From Episyrphus balteatus (taxonomy: Eukaryota; Arthropoda; Insecta; Diptera; Syrphidae): a stretch of 64,000 nucleotides of DNA. The translations under genes were made by a program, and so were the position numbers. The notes beneath the pieces are model-generated. The model was given only the letters and a program-made list of their open reading frames with translations, was not told where the DNA came from and searched no databases. Where the stretch lies: positions 36,391,554 through 36,455,553 of the forward strand of contig NC_079137.1 in the NCBI RefSeq assembly GCF_945859705.1, in the 5' to 3' direction. This document shows positions 22,699 to 35,480 of this stretch, in pieces. Position 1 is the stretch's first letter, and each line of letters opens with the position of its first letter.

Positions 22699-24850
22699 AA
22701 ATACTATTCTCTAGTGAAGTACCTACGTAGGATTTTTTTGAAATATTAAAATTTAACGATTTTATGGTCTTTTTTTCAACGAATTTTGTTTTTGGAATGA
22801 AATAATTTTTTCAAACTAATGCCATTTCAAAAAAAAACCCTACTTTAAAATCTAGGAATTTTTCGCATATTTTCGCTAAATAAGCATAAAATATTATACC
22901 TACAGCATTTCAATTGTTTTCTTAGCAAGTTTTCAAACAATTTTTACAAAAACTTGTGCTTTTCGATTAAATGCAGTTTTTGTGAAATTTCGTAAGAGTA
23001 CCTATAGGTACATAATTGATTTTTGATCATTTTTTTTGTTTGTTTTACAATTCTTTTTTGTATAGTGTACCACCACTGGTTTATTATTTTAAAAACTTGC
23101 CCTGTTATTGCAGTTTTCAAAAAAGTTTCCAAAGTTGAAGTTAGATCACCCTGTCTAAAGTTATAACTATAGCTGCTATAAAGTTATAACTATAGTTGCT
23201 ATTACAAATTTCTTCCATTGAATGAGAAGTAGTACCTACAGAAATGGGTGTTATTCCAGAGTAGTAAAGATTTTTTCTATGAGTGTGAGATACACTTGTA
23301 TTGGTCGGAGTGCAGTCATATTGTTAATTCCAGGTGCGTCAACAGAAATCCTTAGTTCTTTAAGTGCGATTTTTCGTTTTAGGTGCTATTTTCCATCCTA
23401 ATTTTATTCGGAATATAAACAATTTTTGTTCTCAACTAAAAACAGACTGAAAACTGTGTTTGATCCGTCTTGTCGTCCGCCTCTGGAAAACTAATTCAAA
23501 ATTTGACAGTTAAGGAAAAATTTTTGATATACCTATAAGATTTTTTTTTACATAATATTTTTAGTTCGTTTATTTTTACGGTTTCACTTGCCAACTCTAG
23601 GTTAGGTGTGATAAATACCCCTTCCTGTACTTCTTATTCAATGGTTACTTTCTTAAAAGCCCTTGATTCTTACAATAATTATCTAGGTACCTATGTACCT
23701 AGAGGTACTCTGCGAATTTGTTTGCACGTCATAAATTCGTTGAGTACCTAGTTACTTACCTACCTACTATAGCTAGGTAGGTAGGAATAAGAGCCTAAGT
23801 AGGGAACTTTGTTTTGCTCTAGATAGAGAGTTTAAATTTTAAGGCTGTTAGCAAGAATTATTATAGGTACCTGCCGAGGTACATTTCCCAAATGATTAAA
23901 CAACTGAAATGACTCTATTTATCCCTCATACCCACCAGTTTAAAAAAGAACAAGGTCAAGCAAAACACCTTTCCTAAAATGAACATAAAATAGGTAACTA
24001 CGTACTGTACTAGTTAAGTCGCGATTAACATTACTTTTAGAAGGCTTCAAAAAGAACCTTCATTTACGTAGTTACATTACATAGAAGAACATTTACCCTA
24101 AAAAAACATTTCATTGCTCACCCTACGTTAGTTAGTTGGTGAAAAAAAAAAAATTGTGTGAATTCCAAGAAATTACCCTCCAACGAAGGCCATCATCATC
24201 ATCAACGGCAACTTTTACAACTACATCTATACATACATTCATAGATACACCGTAACACCGTTTATTCACAATCAGAAAACCAGAATATGCAAGAAATTTT
24301 ATCTACAACGAGAACAAAAAACAGAAGAAAAAAAAGCCCAAAAATCCACCCCAACTACACACAAAAAAAACAACAAATAACACATTTAGAAAGTCCAAGG
24401 AATTTTCTCCCTTCACATAGATACAAAAACATCGTCCATCATCATCCCTTTGCCATCGTTTCGTTCTGTGTGAAAATAACTGTATAATATCCCTTTTATT
24501 TTTCGCAACAACTTAACGAAACATCACCCCTCAATTTTATTCGTTGAATATTTCTCCCAAAATGAATAAAAAAAAAACCCAATAAGAAAAACTCAACACA
24601 GTTCAGTTTTCAGAGCAAACAAACAACAACAAATTTGTACGCATTCAAAATCTGAAAATTGGGGAAATATAGAAAATCGGTTCGCAGTAGCAAAGTAAAA
24701 TATAGATGAAAACAGCTAACAGAAAAGAAAAAAAAAAACAACAAATAAAGAAAAACTAGAAAACTAAACGAAAAACGGACGGAAAACGGAAAATTTAAAA
24801 AGAAAAACTTTTGCGCCAGATAGAGACATCGACGTTATTTCCAAGACAAT
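22611..24850. other. Calmodulin upstream region
   Basis: Contains a 22-bp tandem duplication (AAGTTATAACTATAG..., 23158-23203) and a dense cluster of GGTACC/TACCTA words at 23680-23790. An A-rich stretch then leads into the promoter. An initiator-like TTCAGTT also occurs near 24601, but an ATG near 24705 makes it a less attractive start for the calmodulin leader. No gene was recognised. Confidence 0.5.
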
Positions 24851-24885
24851 TCAGTTGCAATCTTGCTACGGACCGTAACGGGCTA
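24851..24885 (+). promoter_or_regulatory. Calmodulin core promoter: initiator plus MTE
   Basis: TCAGTT at 24851-24856 matches the arthropod initiator TCAKTY, with the start A at 24853. Exactly at +18 to +29 (24870-24881) lies GGACCGTAACGG, matching 9 of 12 positions of the Drosophila MTE consensus, which only works at that spacing. The next bases match the DPE only partly (3 of 5). No TATA box is evident at -30. Initiation here gives a leader of about 515 nt with no ATG before the calmodulin start codon. Confidence 0.6.
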
Positions 24886-25367
24886 AAAACAAACTTAAAG
24901 GTTTACTTTCTGCCGAAGAACCTATTCACATTATTTTATTCACAGTGCGGGAATAAATATAAATTTCTTTGAACAAGAAAAGGAAACAAACAAAAAAATT
25001 GATATATCTTCACAAATACATAAACGGAAACGGTTTGCATTTCAAGACAACAAAAATAATATAAAAACAAAAAATACAACAATTTTTTGCTTTAACAGCT
25101 TATAAATATATAAAAACAAAAAAAAAAACGGCTTAAGTGGGTTTCTTTTGCGGGAAAGAAACACTTGCCATCTGTTTTCGCACTACAAAACAAGTCCAAC
25201 ACGGTCTCTGTATATTCAGTGAATTTGTCGTCGTTGTTGCAGCAGCTAGCAGCAAATTTGTTGTGCTGATAAAGAACAAAAAAAAAAATATCGACTTATC
25301 GATATATAAAAAGGATTATTTTTTAATTCATTAAAAACAACACCCCCAAAAACAAAAAACCAATAAA
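24853..25367 (+). other. Predicted calmodulin 5' UTR (exon 1 leader)
   Basis: This 515-nt A-rich stretch contains no ATG in any forward frame, despite being long enough to expect several by chance. That supports its being a translated mRNA's leader. It runs from the initiator/MTE promoter to the ATG at 25368. Introns within the leader cannot be excluded from sequence alone. Confidence 0.5.
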
Positions 25368-25370
25368 ATG
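25368..25370 (+). CDS. Cam: Calmodulin coding exon 1 (initiator Met only)
   Basis: ATG followed directly by a splice donor (ATG|GTAAAT) after CCAATAAA. Insect calmodulin genes are known to have an intron immediately after the start codon, and exon 2 here begins exactly at Ala-1 of the mature protein. An ATG-only exon in the right place, preceded by an ATG-free leader, is therefore the expected structure. An alternative ATG|GT occurs at 26920-26922 (AACAAAAATG|GTGATT) but has a weaker donor and no comparable leader. Confidence 0.7.
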
Positions 25371-28329
25371 GTAAATATATAATTTATACATTTTTTTTAA
25401 GTTGAAAAAAAATTGTTCATGTAAACTACTGCAGAAATATCTTAAAAACGAGAAGAGAGTCAAATTGGTTTTCTCTTTCTGATTTTAAGAATCTCATAAA
25501 TGATCTCAAATGAAATCTTTTATTTATTTATTTATTTTTCTTTTTGAATTTTTCAAACATTTTTTTCTAAGTGCGTTGGTGGTGTAAAGTTGCAGGATTA
25601 TTCAAAATCTGAAAACAAAAAAAAAAACGAAATTCTCCATTGTGAATTGTGCTAAATATGGAATTTTTGTTCATCATCGAAGAAATTCTTGTGTGCGTGT
25701 CCCAAATAAAAAATCCCTCATCCGGGAGTACATCAAAACTTTCTGCAAAAAAAAAAAAAAAAAAAAAAAAGAAAAATAAAAATGATGAAAATTGCCCCTT
25801 CGAAAGGTGATCATCTACACACGGAAAAACTAGTGACAATTTCTTCCCCTTCGTTGTCATACATTTTTATCGCACATCTCTCTTCGAATCGGTTCAAATA
25901 TTTCCCCAATTTCTGTTCAAGTGTGTCGTGTTGTTGCATTACTACTGTCCTTGTCTAACATCTACTCCAGTCGTATATTTGTAGTTTTGTTTCTCTTCTG
26001 ACACGATTCGACCCGATGACTTTGCCGCATTGCGGTTATTTTCCGATTATGTTTACTTCATCTTCTTTTCTTCTCATGAAAAAAATAATAATGAAAGAAA
26101 AAAGAAACAACATTCACAAACTGTCAGAAAAACAGAAATTCATCCAAGAAAGAATTGAAATAAATTATGATAAATTGAATTTTGTTGCAATGAATGAGTA
26201 TATTTTGTATTGATTTTAACTCAATTTTGATTGCAATTTTAACCGGTTTATATGTAATATGAAAAATTACACCTTTAATTTGGTTAATTTAATTAGATTA
26301 ATCAGATATTCAACAGCAAAACGGTTGAAATTTCATTAAAAGAGAGAGAATATAAATACTAAAATGAGAAAAAGGAAAAAACCCCACCCTCCCCTTCAGA
26401 GAACTTTTGTTAGAGAAAGAGTGAGAGAAAGATATTTTATTCTCTCTTCTGCTTTGATGCGGATTTTCTTTCGTTGTATTTGATTTTTGTTGTTGTTGTA
26501 GTTGTATGATTTCTCCTTCTTTTCCTTGTCAGTCTTCTCATTTTGGATATTTTTTGAGGTGTATTCGTTTTTTGCAATTTTGTTTGAGTAGTTTTTTCGC
26601 CGCCGTCGCCGTTAACAGCCGCAAGCAGAAAACTGCTCTTCGATTTGTTGGGAACAAAAAAAAAATATAATTTTTTTTTGTATATTTTAAATAAATATAA
26701 AATATATAATTTCAACGTCCATTCCTGTGTTTGTTCCGTATAATACATAAATATTTTTATTGTGTGAATTAACGTTGCGTACAATCGTGTCGTTGATTTT
26801 TTAAGCAGTTTTTAAAAAATTTTTTCTTGGGGAAATTTGCAACGGTTTTCGTGTAAATTTCTTTTGCTTTTGTGTAAATTTAGGAGGGTGACATCACACA
26901 CACTAACCAGCTAAACAAAAATGGTGATTTTTTTTTTCATATTTTTTTTTTTATTACAACAAAAATTATTTAAATAATGTCAACAATAATTATTATTGTG
27001 AATTATTTATAGTCTTGATTATAAAAAAAAAGAGAAGACTCGTTTGTCATGTATTTCTTGGTGTTGCACTTTTTTTTCAATTTTTTTCTTTGATTTTGGA
27101 TAAAAAAAAATTGCGAACCACACCTTTTGCCTTTCTAATTGGAATTTCAACTTCTGCTTGTGGTCACATTTTTTTTTTTCATTTGTTCATTTCTTCTCTC
27201 TTATCGATATTTTATTTAGCGCGCATGGGAGAGAGAAGTTTTCTTGTCTTCTTTTTTTTTTTTTTTTTGCGACAGAAAACGATACTATACACTGAACAAA
27301 AGCTACAGTAATTAAAAATATTGAACTGTACAAATATTTAACTGTTATCGTGTATGGAATTTCCAATATAGATTTTTTATAATTGTTGTGTTAGATAAAG
27401 AAATGTATGTATGTAATGTACCTGTATCTATGTAAAAGTTGAAGTGAATATAATTTTTTTCTTGTGTGGATTTTTTATAGCTTTAGGTATTCGTTTTTGG
27501 TTAACCTAATTGGATTTTGGAAATTTATGTTATAGGTACCATAATTTTTTTTTTCTTTCTTTATTTAACATGGCAACTTGGGTGATACGAATAAAACTTG
27601 AACTTCCATAAAAACTGTTTTAAGTACTGATGTACTTGGAATTTATTCATTTTAGGAACATGAAATCGGAACTCATTTACTTAACCAGTTGATCGTTATT
27701 GATGATTGAATAGGTACCTACTACTTCTCAAAAAATTAGTTTCGGTTTTTGTTCCAATAGGAACTTATATGTACATACTTTTGATGAAAAGTTGCTGCAA
27801 AGTGAGTTCAAATGATAAGAAATATCACACGTGTAGCCTGAGTTCTATATTACTTTAGTTATTTGCAAGCATAAATACTCTATGCACATAAATTCATAAA
27901 AACTTTCAAAAGCAAAAATGTATCAGAAGTGGATTCTCAATATCTCGTGCAGTCATATTGGAACTTCTTCATAGGAGAGTTAGTAGGTATATTATCCTAT
28001 CTAGTTTTTTTTTTTTTTCAGTTTTTCACAAATGGACTTGTTTTATGTCGTTTTCCAGAATTCATAGGGTGTCACTTTTGGCTAAATGCATTTTCACTCT
28101 GTGACAATTTTCAAAAATGAAAAAAGAGTTAACTCTTCACCCAAAAAAAAAATTGTAAATTACAACTTAAATCTACACTATTGAAACAACCAACATTCAA
28201 ATCACTCGAATTTGCCAAATTGGGTATCTACGGTTAAAATCCAATATTAAACAAAACAAAGGAGTGAAACACTCCAATAATTTTGAAAAACCACAAACGA
28301 TACCTACCAATGTAGGTACCTACAACTCA

Positions 28330-29025
28330 AATAAAGGAGAATGGGCATTTTAGACGTTGAGCGGCCATTAATGAAATTGGTATCAAATGAAAGATCTATA
28401 CCTAGTTTAGGCAAAACTTTTACATTGGAAGTTTCGCTGTATTGCTTTTAAAATGCAAGATATTGCAATATTAGTATTGTAAATGCATCATTTAAGGTGT
28501 GAAGGAAAAATTGAATTATATTTGTATTTAAAATATATAATATGAAGCTCTGTCATTTTCCCTGATCATGAAGACATTGATCTTGAAAATCCGACCAATA
28601 GAACTCATAATACATGATTTTTAAGCCAACAACTTTTGTTTTTGTTCGACAGTTTTTAAAACGATTCAAAATAACAAAAAAAATTGAACAACAAAACTCT
28701 CAAAATAGGATTGAAATTGTTGTTTAAAAAAGCTATTAGTGTGGGTTCTAGTGGTTGGATATTCAAGATTAAAGTCTTCAGAGTCAAGAAAAATGACAGA
28801 GTATCATAATATGCACTTAAAATACATATTAAAGTTACAACATAGAGACAATCTGCATAAAGTGTTAAATGCAAAAATGCATTTTATCCGTTTCTGAAGT
28901 ACGTCACAAGGATAAAACTTCTGCAGAATATAGGTATGTAGGACTTAGTTACATCAAAAAATAACAAATTCATTAATGGCCGCGTAACGTCCTCGTTCCA
29001 TACAAATTTGCCCATTCTCCTTTAT
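28330..29025. mobile_element. MITE of about 690 bp with AAGGAGAATGGGCA ends
   Basis: The left end AATAAAGGAGAATGGGCA is mirrored at the right end. About 17-19 bp further in, each arm has GCGGCCATTAATGAA in mirrored orientation. TA at the edge of each end fits a TA target duplication, as for Tc1/mariner-type elements. The interior has no recognised transposase. It lies within calmodulin intron 1. Confidence 0.65.
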
Positions 29026-32000
29026 TCTTGAAATAACAATTTATCAACTTAATTGAATCAATCAAAATTCTTGAAAAACAAAAAATTCCTTTCAGAATAG
29101 TAATCTATCCCAAACGTTTTTAAACATAAACATTTAAAACAGCACTAAGTTTAAAGGGTTAACTATACCAAAGGAAAATATTTTCTTTTCATGAGCACAG
29201 TTTATTTTTAGTACAAATTTAAGTTTTCCAGTATTAAAATTTTCACATTTTGATCCAATGTAGGTAAAAACTTAACTCGAAATCATTAATTTCAAATAAT
29301 CTTTAGTTACATAATTAAAATGTATCTTTGAACCATATTAAGGCGATCCTAATAAAAAATTAAATAATGAATAAAAAAAAATATGTTGACAGAAAACTGT
29401 TGTAAGTATCCCTAGTTCACGCATAGTATTTAATGATACGTACTAAGTGCTTAGTTGTAACAGTGGTTTGTTATTCTTATTACAATTTAAATATATATTA
29501 AATTTTGTTTCCCAAAAATAAAATAGTTATAAAGTACCTACTAAGGTAGGACTTATGTATGTATCTACATTTCACTTGGCTTGTTTTTATTTTCTTGATG
29601 CTACGGCTGCTGCGCGCCAGATATATATTCATTTAACAAGAGAATAATTCTGTTGGGCAAGATTTTTTTCGGATTCATTTGCCAATGCCCTTGAATCAGA
29701 ACCTTTGTTCAGAATTTTTAAAAGCTCTACAATCCAATTATATTGCATTTCAGTAGGTTTTAATTCAACTTAAACTGATCAAAATAATTTTGAGTTTGTT
29801 AAATTTTCTCTGGCAAAATGTAGTGGGTACTATATAAGTGATTTCACTTCATCTCTTACCCCTTAAAAATGTTTAAAAATACTATATTCAGTGTTGTAAA
29901 CACTGATTTCTAAATATTCGCCTAAGTGCATAGAAAATACAAGATTTAAAGATATAAAGGAAAGGTGCAACAATTAAGTATTAACAGAATTGATCGCAAT
30001 TTTTATACAAAAGCATTTTTTTTACCAAAAAGTACCTATACAAACTCAACTTTATTTCTATTATTTTTTCCAGCTTAAATGCGCTGATAATTTTAGCTTT
30101 GAGTTTTTCCATGGTTTTAATGGTTTGCAAAAAAAAAAAAAAAAAAAGATTTAAAGCTGTATTTTTATAAAATGTTATGTTAATTGCGCATATTTCAATT
30201 TAATACAAACAAAATTCAGAAAGATATTACAGAGCACCTTGTTTCTATTATTTTTTTCACCACTGTACCTTTGTTACCTTTTTATCAAGTTTTGATAATT
30301 GATATTATCAAATACTTCTTCAAGTTGTAGCGCAACATCAACATTACTTCTTTTCTAGACCATATTTAAGGCTTTTTGTGCCACTCGAACTAATTTTATC
30401 AGTATGAGATTTTAATCGGTTTATTTATTCGTGTAAAGATACTGGACTAAGGGGTAAGGCTTCGTAATTTCGGAAAATATGCGACATGACACCCTAAGAA
30501 ACATCAATGTTTAGTTTTGATTTTTTCTATTAAAGCATTTCCATAATTTGTACTCTTAAACTTTTTCACTTACATTTTTTTTATATAACTTGAACGTCAG
30601 CTATTATACCTAGATGAAATGCACTTTAATTTTAAATAATTTAAAGAGTTTCCAAAATTCGATTTTTATAAGAGTCAGTACGATATTTTAGGACAAAATC
30701 TCCCATCGACTGGAATATTATCGATAGTTTCGATATTTTATAAAAATAAAAGTCAATTATGTACTTTAATCACTTATCTGCAGCATTGAACTGTTTATGT
30801 CCAGCACCTACATAAAGTGACAAATTTGTATGAGCTAAAAAACAGACCAATGATATCATCGATTTTATCATTTTTATTGTTATTTTATTACATACCTACT
30901 TTCTTTTCAAAATTCAATTGGTATCACCAAAACCACCGAAAAAAAAAAACAAATTTTAAAACCCACAACAATTTAGTCATGAAAACTAAACAACAAAAAA
31001 TAAAAGTAAGACTTATTTGGAGAAATGTTGAGTAATTTAAATATAAAATCATTTATTACGCCCCCATAAAGTGAAATCGTATAGGTATCGCAATTTTACG
31101 AATTATCCGACTTGTTTATTAATTTTTATGAGTGATGTAGATAACTTATAGCGAATGCCATAAACTAAATTAAAGTTAAAAAATTTGTCTCCTATCGGAC
31201 CACACACGTTGATAAAATGCGTGACCAGCTTAAAAAAAGTTAAAGCGTGGTTCATTTAAATATTTATAGGTATGCTCAATTGACAATTGTTCAGGAGCCA
31301 ACTTTATCTTTTAATTTAACTTGGACTTAGGGAAAGCCTGCAGATATGAAATAAAGTACCTATAACTTCTGCGTGCACTCAAATTTAAAAAGTTATTGGA
31401 ACGTTTTTCAGCTACCATTTGCGAATATGCTTAAGGTTTCGGTGGGTTAGTTAGCTCACATTCTATGTTAGCGATAAATGCTCTGTGGATCTGCAAAAGG
31501 CATAACAGCATATATTTCACAGATATATATAAAACAGATATATTTCAAACAGATTCATCACTTTACTTTTAGAACATTAAAACTAAGTTAAGATATTATT
31601 CAATAAGTTTCAATATTCAAATATAATATCTGTTATCTTTATTATAATGTTTTTTCCCTACACACATAATATACCTACCCAATGAGTAATTTTGTAGCAT
31701 TATTTATTTTATTATCATACCTACCATTTGTGAAATATTTAAAAAAAAAAGTATCTATCATTCAGTTTAAACTTACGATATTATTTTTTGTTTTATTTTC
31801 TTGGAAAATGACCATTAAAACATATTTTCAAAAAGAAAAAAAAAAACGATAAAATTTCCGATTGAATTTGTATTTTCGCCGAATTGTTATGAGAGCATTA
31901 AATTTTATTGAAATAATGTATTACTCAGTCTTCATTATTTCACACAATCTGCCAATCTTTTAAGCACCCGATAGGAGGATAATATTATTTATATGATTGG

Positions 32001-33699
32001 TATATTAAATAGGTTATATATTTTCATTACATAATAATTTATCAATAAAAAACTGAGAAGAAGATTAACTACATTTATTTGGTATATATTCATTTTTTTT
32101 TTATCGCAGCAAAAATTGTATTCATATTTTTTTTTGTGACAAGATTAAGAATCAATTCGGTATTGTTAATGAGATTATGCAATATAAAAATCAATAATTC
32201 TGGAATTTTTTATCTGTTCCACTTTTTATTATAATTAAATATTTTTTGTTTGTATAAAACGAAAAAGTCTCTTGTCTACGTTATATTTATAGTTAATTTT
32301 TTTAATTCAGAATTTTCAACGTCATCCACTAATAACAATAGATCGGTCTGCACCACCTCCTCCCAAAAATAAAACAAAATAAAAGAATTTAATTATCTAA
32401 AGTGTTTTTCTTTTTTCATTTATGTAGCGAAAAATGCCATTTATTTTAATTTTCTTTTCAACACTAAAGGTTTTTATTGTTTTTAATATATATAATGCAT
32501 GTTTGTTTTATATTTAAATTAAACAATTAAAAATAATAAAACGAGCATTTACGCCTTCAGCAATTTAATTATTTAAATTAAGCTCTATGGCGCTGCGTTG
32601 GCTGGTTGGCTGACTGGTCAATTAATATAAACTGCAGTTTGCAATTTTCTATTTTCCATTAAGTCATCATGTCCATCTGGGTGTTTTCTTCTTTTTTTTT
32701 TATTTGTGTCATCCAAATATGGAATGTTGTACTCTATTTTTTTTTATATAGTTTACATATTGGCTTGAGAAAATATAATTTAAAAAAAACCCCTCCTTCT
32801 CTCATTATTATTGTCTCGATTGACGTAATTGCATCCAAGCGGAAATAATACTTTTTTTGTTTGTTATCATTACTTATTTTCATTGTATTTATTTATTTGT
32901 TCTTTCGTAAATAACAATTTTGCTATTACTTCAGTTTTTAATTTATTATTTAGTTTTTGTTTTGTTGATTTATTATGTTTGGTCGTTAGAAATTAAAGGT
33001 TAGAATGAATGAAAGGTCGAAAATACAATAAAAATGTACTGTTAACTCTATTACGTTAACAAATTATGGCTAGAATCGATAAAATTCCTTCCAGGATTAG
33101 CTTATCTATACTTCATTTTATCGATTCGTTGTAAAAAAAAATCATTTTTGAAAAATAGAAGAGTTGGTTCTTTCGTTTTCTGCTTTTTTCCTTTGATATA
33201 AGTCACTAAAGGGTAAGCTGCCATAAAGGAGTTTTCATTCATTATTAGTTTTTTGGTATTAATTATCAGTATTTTTGTAACTAACCGTAAAGTAGGTTTT
33301 AAAATATCATCGCGAAGTTAAAAACGCTCCCTGTTTATGGAGGTGAAAGAAATACAATAATTCATCAATATTTTTTAGTACTAATTGAAAAAAATTGAAC
33401 TGGTTAATAGTTAACGAAATGGGTAATATTTCTCGGGGGCTATTTCTCGTCAAGCCACATCAATTATATCAGCTAAATTTACTTCATCGACGACCCTTAA
33501 AATCAAATGCTCAGTAAATACTACAAGACCTCATCATTTTGACTAAGAGTGCTTTTTTTTTTTGCTATTGACCCTTGAAATAAAAGTGTACCGAAGGGTA
33601 CTTTGATGCATAAGGTGAAAAAATGAAGAAGAAAATTGGTTTTATAATACCTACAAATTTTTTGTACTACTATAAAATCAGCACTATATTAATTAGACT

Positions 33700-33780
33700 T
33701 GTTAAAATGAGCTGCACCGAGACGAAACGCCAACATTTTGTGTGGAATAAAAGCCATAAAAAGCTATATTAAATCAATAA
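33700..33780 (+). repeat. Degraded hammerhead-like fragment and shared 3' tail
   Basis: ATGAGCTGCACCGAGACGAAACGCC resembles the second half of a hammerhead core (ATGAG ... GAGAC-GAAA-CGCC). The first half of CTGATGA is altered and stem II pairs poorly. About 45 bp further on, AAAGCCATAAAAAGCTATAT also occurs (one base changed) at 57416-57441, so this is a dispersed repeat. It is probably a relic of a ribozyme-bearing retroelement and not an active ribozyme. Confidence 0.35.
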
Positions 33781-34559
33781 GTTAAAAAAAGCCAACAAAT
33801 GAAAATTAGCGGCAAACGGACAAAAGGTTTTCTGGTTTTACAAGATAATTCTCTGGTTCCCAAGTACCAAGGTGTGACAACTGCCTTGCAGAAATTTGGG
33901 TTCGATATGTTAAATCACCCCCTTCTTAATTGTTTTTACCACAAAACTAAAAAAAGGAACTTCGAAAAAATTATCTCTATTGAAAAGGAAAAACAAAAAC
34001 ATGCCGAGTTTCCACTCTTTGGCGAACTTTTTGACCTCCTGATACAAAATTTTATTAATTTATACAAGACGATATCCAATTGATCAAATAACTGCTTCTG
34101 ATCAGAAACAATTTGTTTTTTGTATTAAAAAATATGGCTTTAATAATTATTCCACAGTTCAGTCTTTTCCGAACAACAAACATAATCTACTTCCCATTTT
34201 ATGTAATAATAAAAACTAACAATTTTATCGTCTCTAGAATGTCTTAAAAATAGATTTCGGCGCAATTACCTAGTCGGTTGTATTTGCTTCTAAAATAATA
34301 GAGGCAGAAAGATTGTTTTTGTCGCAAACTCTTCCATTCCAGACGTCTTCCAAAATATATCGAGAATTGTTTTTTTTTTTTTTTTTTTTCTTTCTTAAAA
34401 ATCCAACCACAAACCGCAAAAATAAACTTACAAAATCTGTTCGTGTATAATTAGGTAGGCATAATAATTTACGTCTTAGATGAAATAGATCATCATTATT
34501 TTGTAGGTAGAATTAGAGAAGACGCTAAACTATTAATTTCTTTTCATACTGTGTACAGT

Positions 34560-35480
34560 GATCTCTAAGATGCTGTTGATGCTATGGACTAGCACAGCGA
34601 CAACAAGTCGAACGTCAAAAATCATCATCAGCCAGCTTTAAGACACCACATGGTAGAGAAGCATCATCGTTCGTCGTCACCGTTCTCGTTTGGCCTCTGG
34701 CAGAGGTGTCTTGTGTGGCTGTTTTTTCCCTCCCAACCCTTTTTCATTACCCCCTTCTTCATTAAAGACAAAATGAAGCCGGTTAAATCTTCGTTATTGC
34801 GGTTGCCAACCCGATCGGTGGAATTCTCCTCAATCTCAAAAATACTTGTATGCCGCACCAACAACCGCACGATGTAATTTATTATTAAAATCTATATGCA
34901 AATATGATAGGTAACCCAGACACGCGGTTTTGTGAGGGGATGCGACAAAAATTTCTACTGTAGCAGCAGCTACACCCTTTTTTGTTGTATTTGTATCGAT
35001 CTTCAACCTAGAGCTCTCTCTCTGGCGTGTTACTACTCACACTATCATTTCATTTTTATAATAAAAAACCGATTCAACGACACACCGCAAACCGGCACAA
35101 GATCGTTTTTATTTCCATTCCATTTGTTTTTTTTTCATTTCCAATCCTCTATCTTACACCACTTGGCTGCTCTCTCTCTTGTTTTTGGAACCGCGGCAAA
35201 AACCGCGATGTGTATTATATTGCCCCCGCGGTAAAATATGAATACAATAAAATGAAGGAATAATAAAAGAAAATATTCAAATACACTGAAAAATATTATT
35301 TGCCGGCCGGCAGAAAATACAAAAGCCCTTCTTGCTCTTCCCGATCTCTCCTGGCATATGTATCGTATTGCGTCCACATACTAACATGTTTGTATGTAGA
35401 TATGTTTAAAAGCCAACCGTTTCAACGAACTTTGAAAGAAACCGGTTCCGGTTGTTTCTGCTGTAGGTACCAATACCAGG
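34560..35480. promoter_or_regulatory. Candidate regulatory segment in calmodulin intron 1
   Basis: This segment differs from its surroundings in being markedly less AT-rich. It contains CTCTCTCT runs (near 35013 and 35170), CCGCGG palindromes (35192 and 35226), GCCGGCCGGC at about 35302, and AACCGGTTCCGGTT near 35440. The last includes AACCGGTT, the known Grainyhead-type site. Such islands in long insect introns are often enhancers or alternative promoters. The function is inference from composition and motifs only. Confidence 0.3.

Noticed and set aside
24601..24607. Initiator-like TTCAGTT upstream of calmodulin
   Set aside because: Lacks a spaced MTE/DPE, and a leader starting here would contain an ATG near 24705.
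26920..26922. Alternative ATG|GT calmodulin start (AACAAAAATG|GTGATT)
   Set aside because: The donor is weaker and there is no upstream promoter or ATG-free leader like that at 24853-25367.
31189..31976. TCTCCTATCGG and its mirror considered as transposon ends
   Set aside because: Only about 9-10 bp pair and no target duplication is visible; chance is likely over this length.
33799..34083. 94-codon open frame on the + strand in intron 1
   Set aside because: Composition is plausible but no motif or family was recognised and no splice or promoter signals support it.
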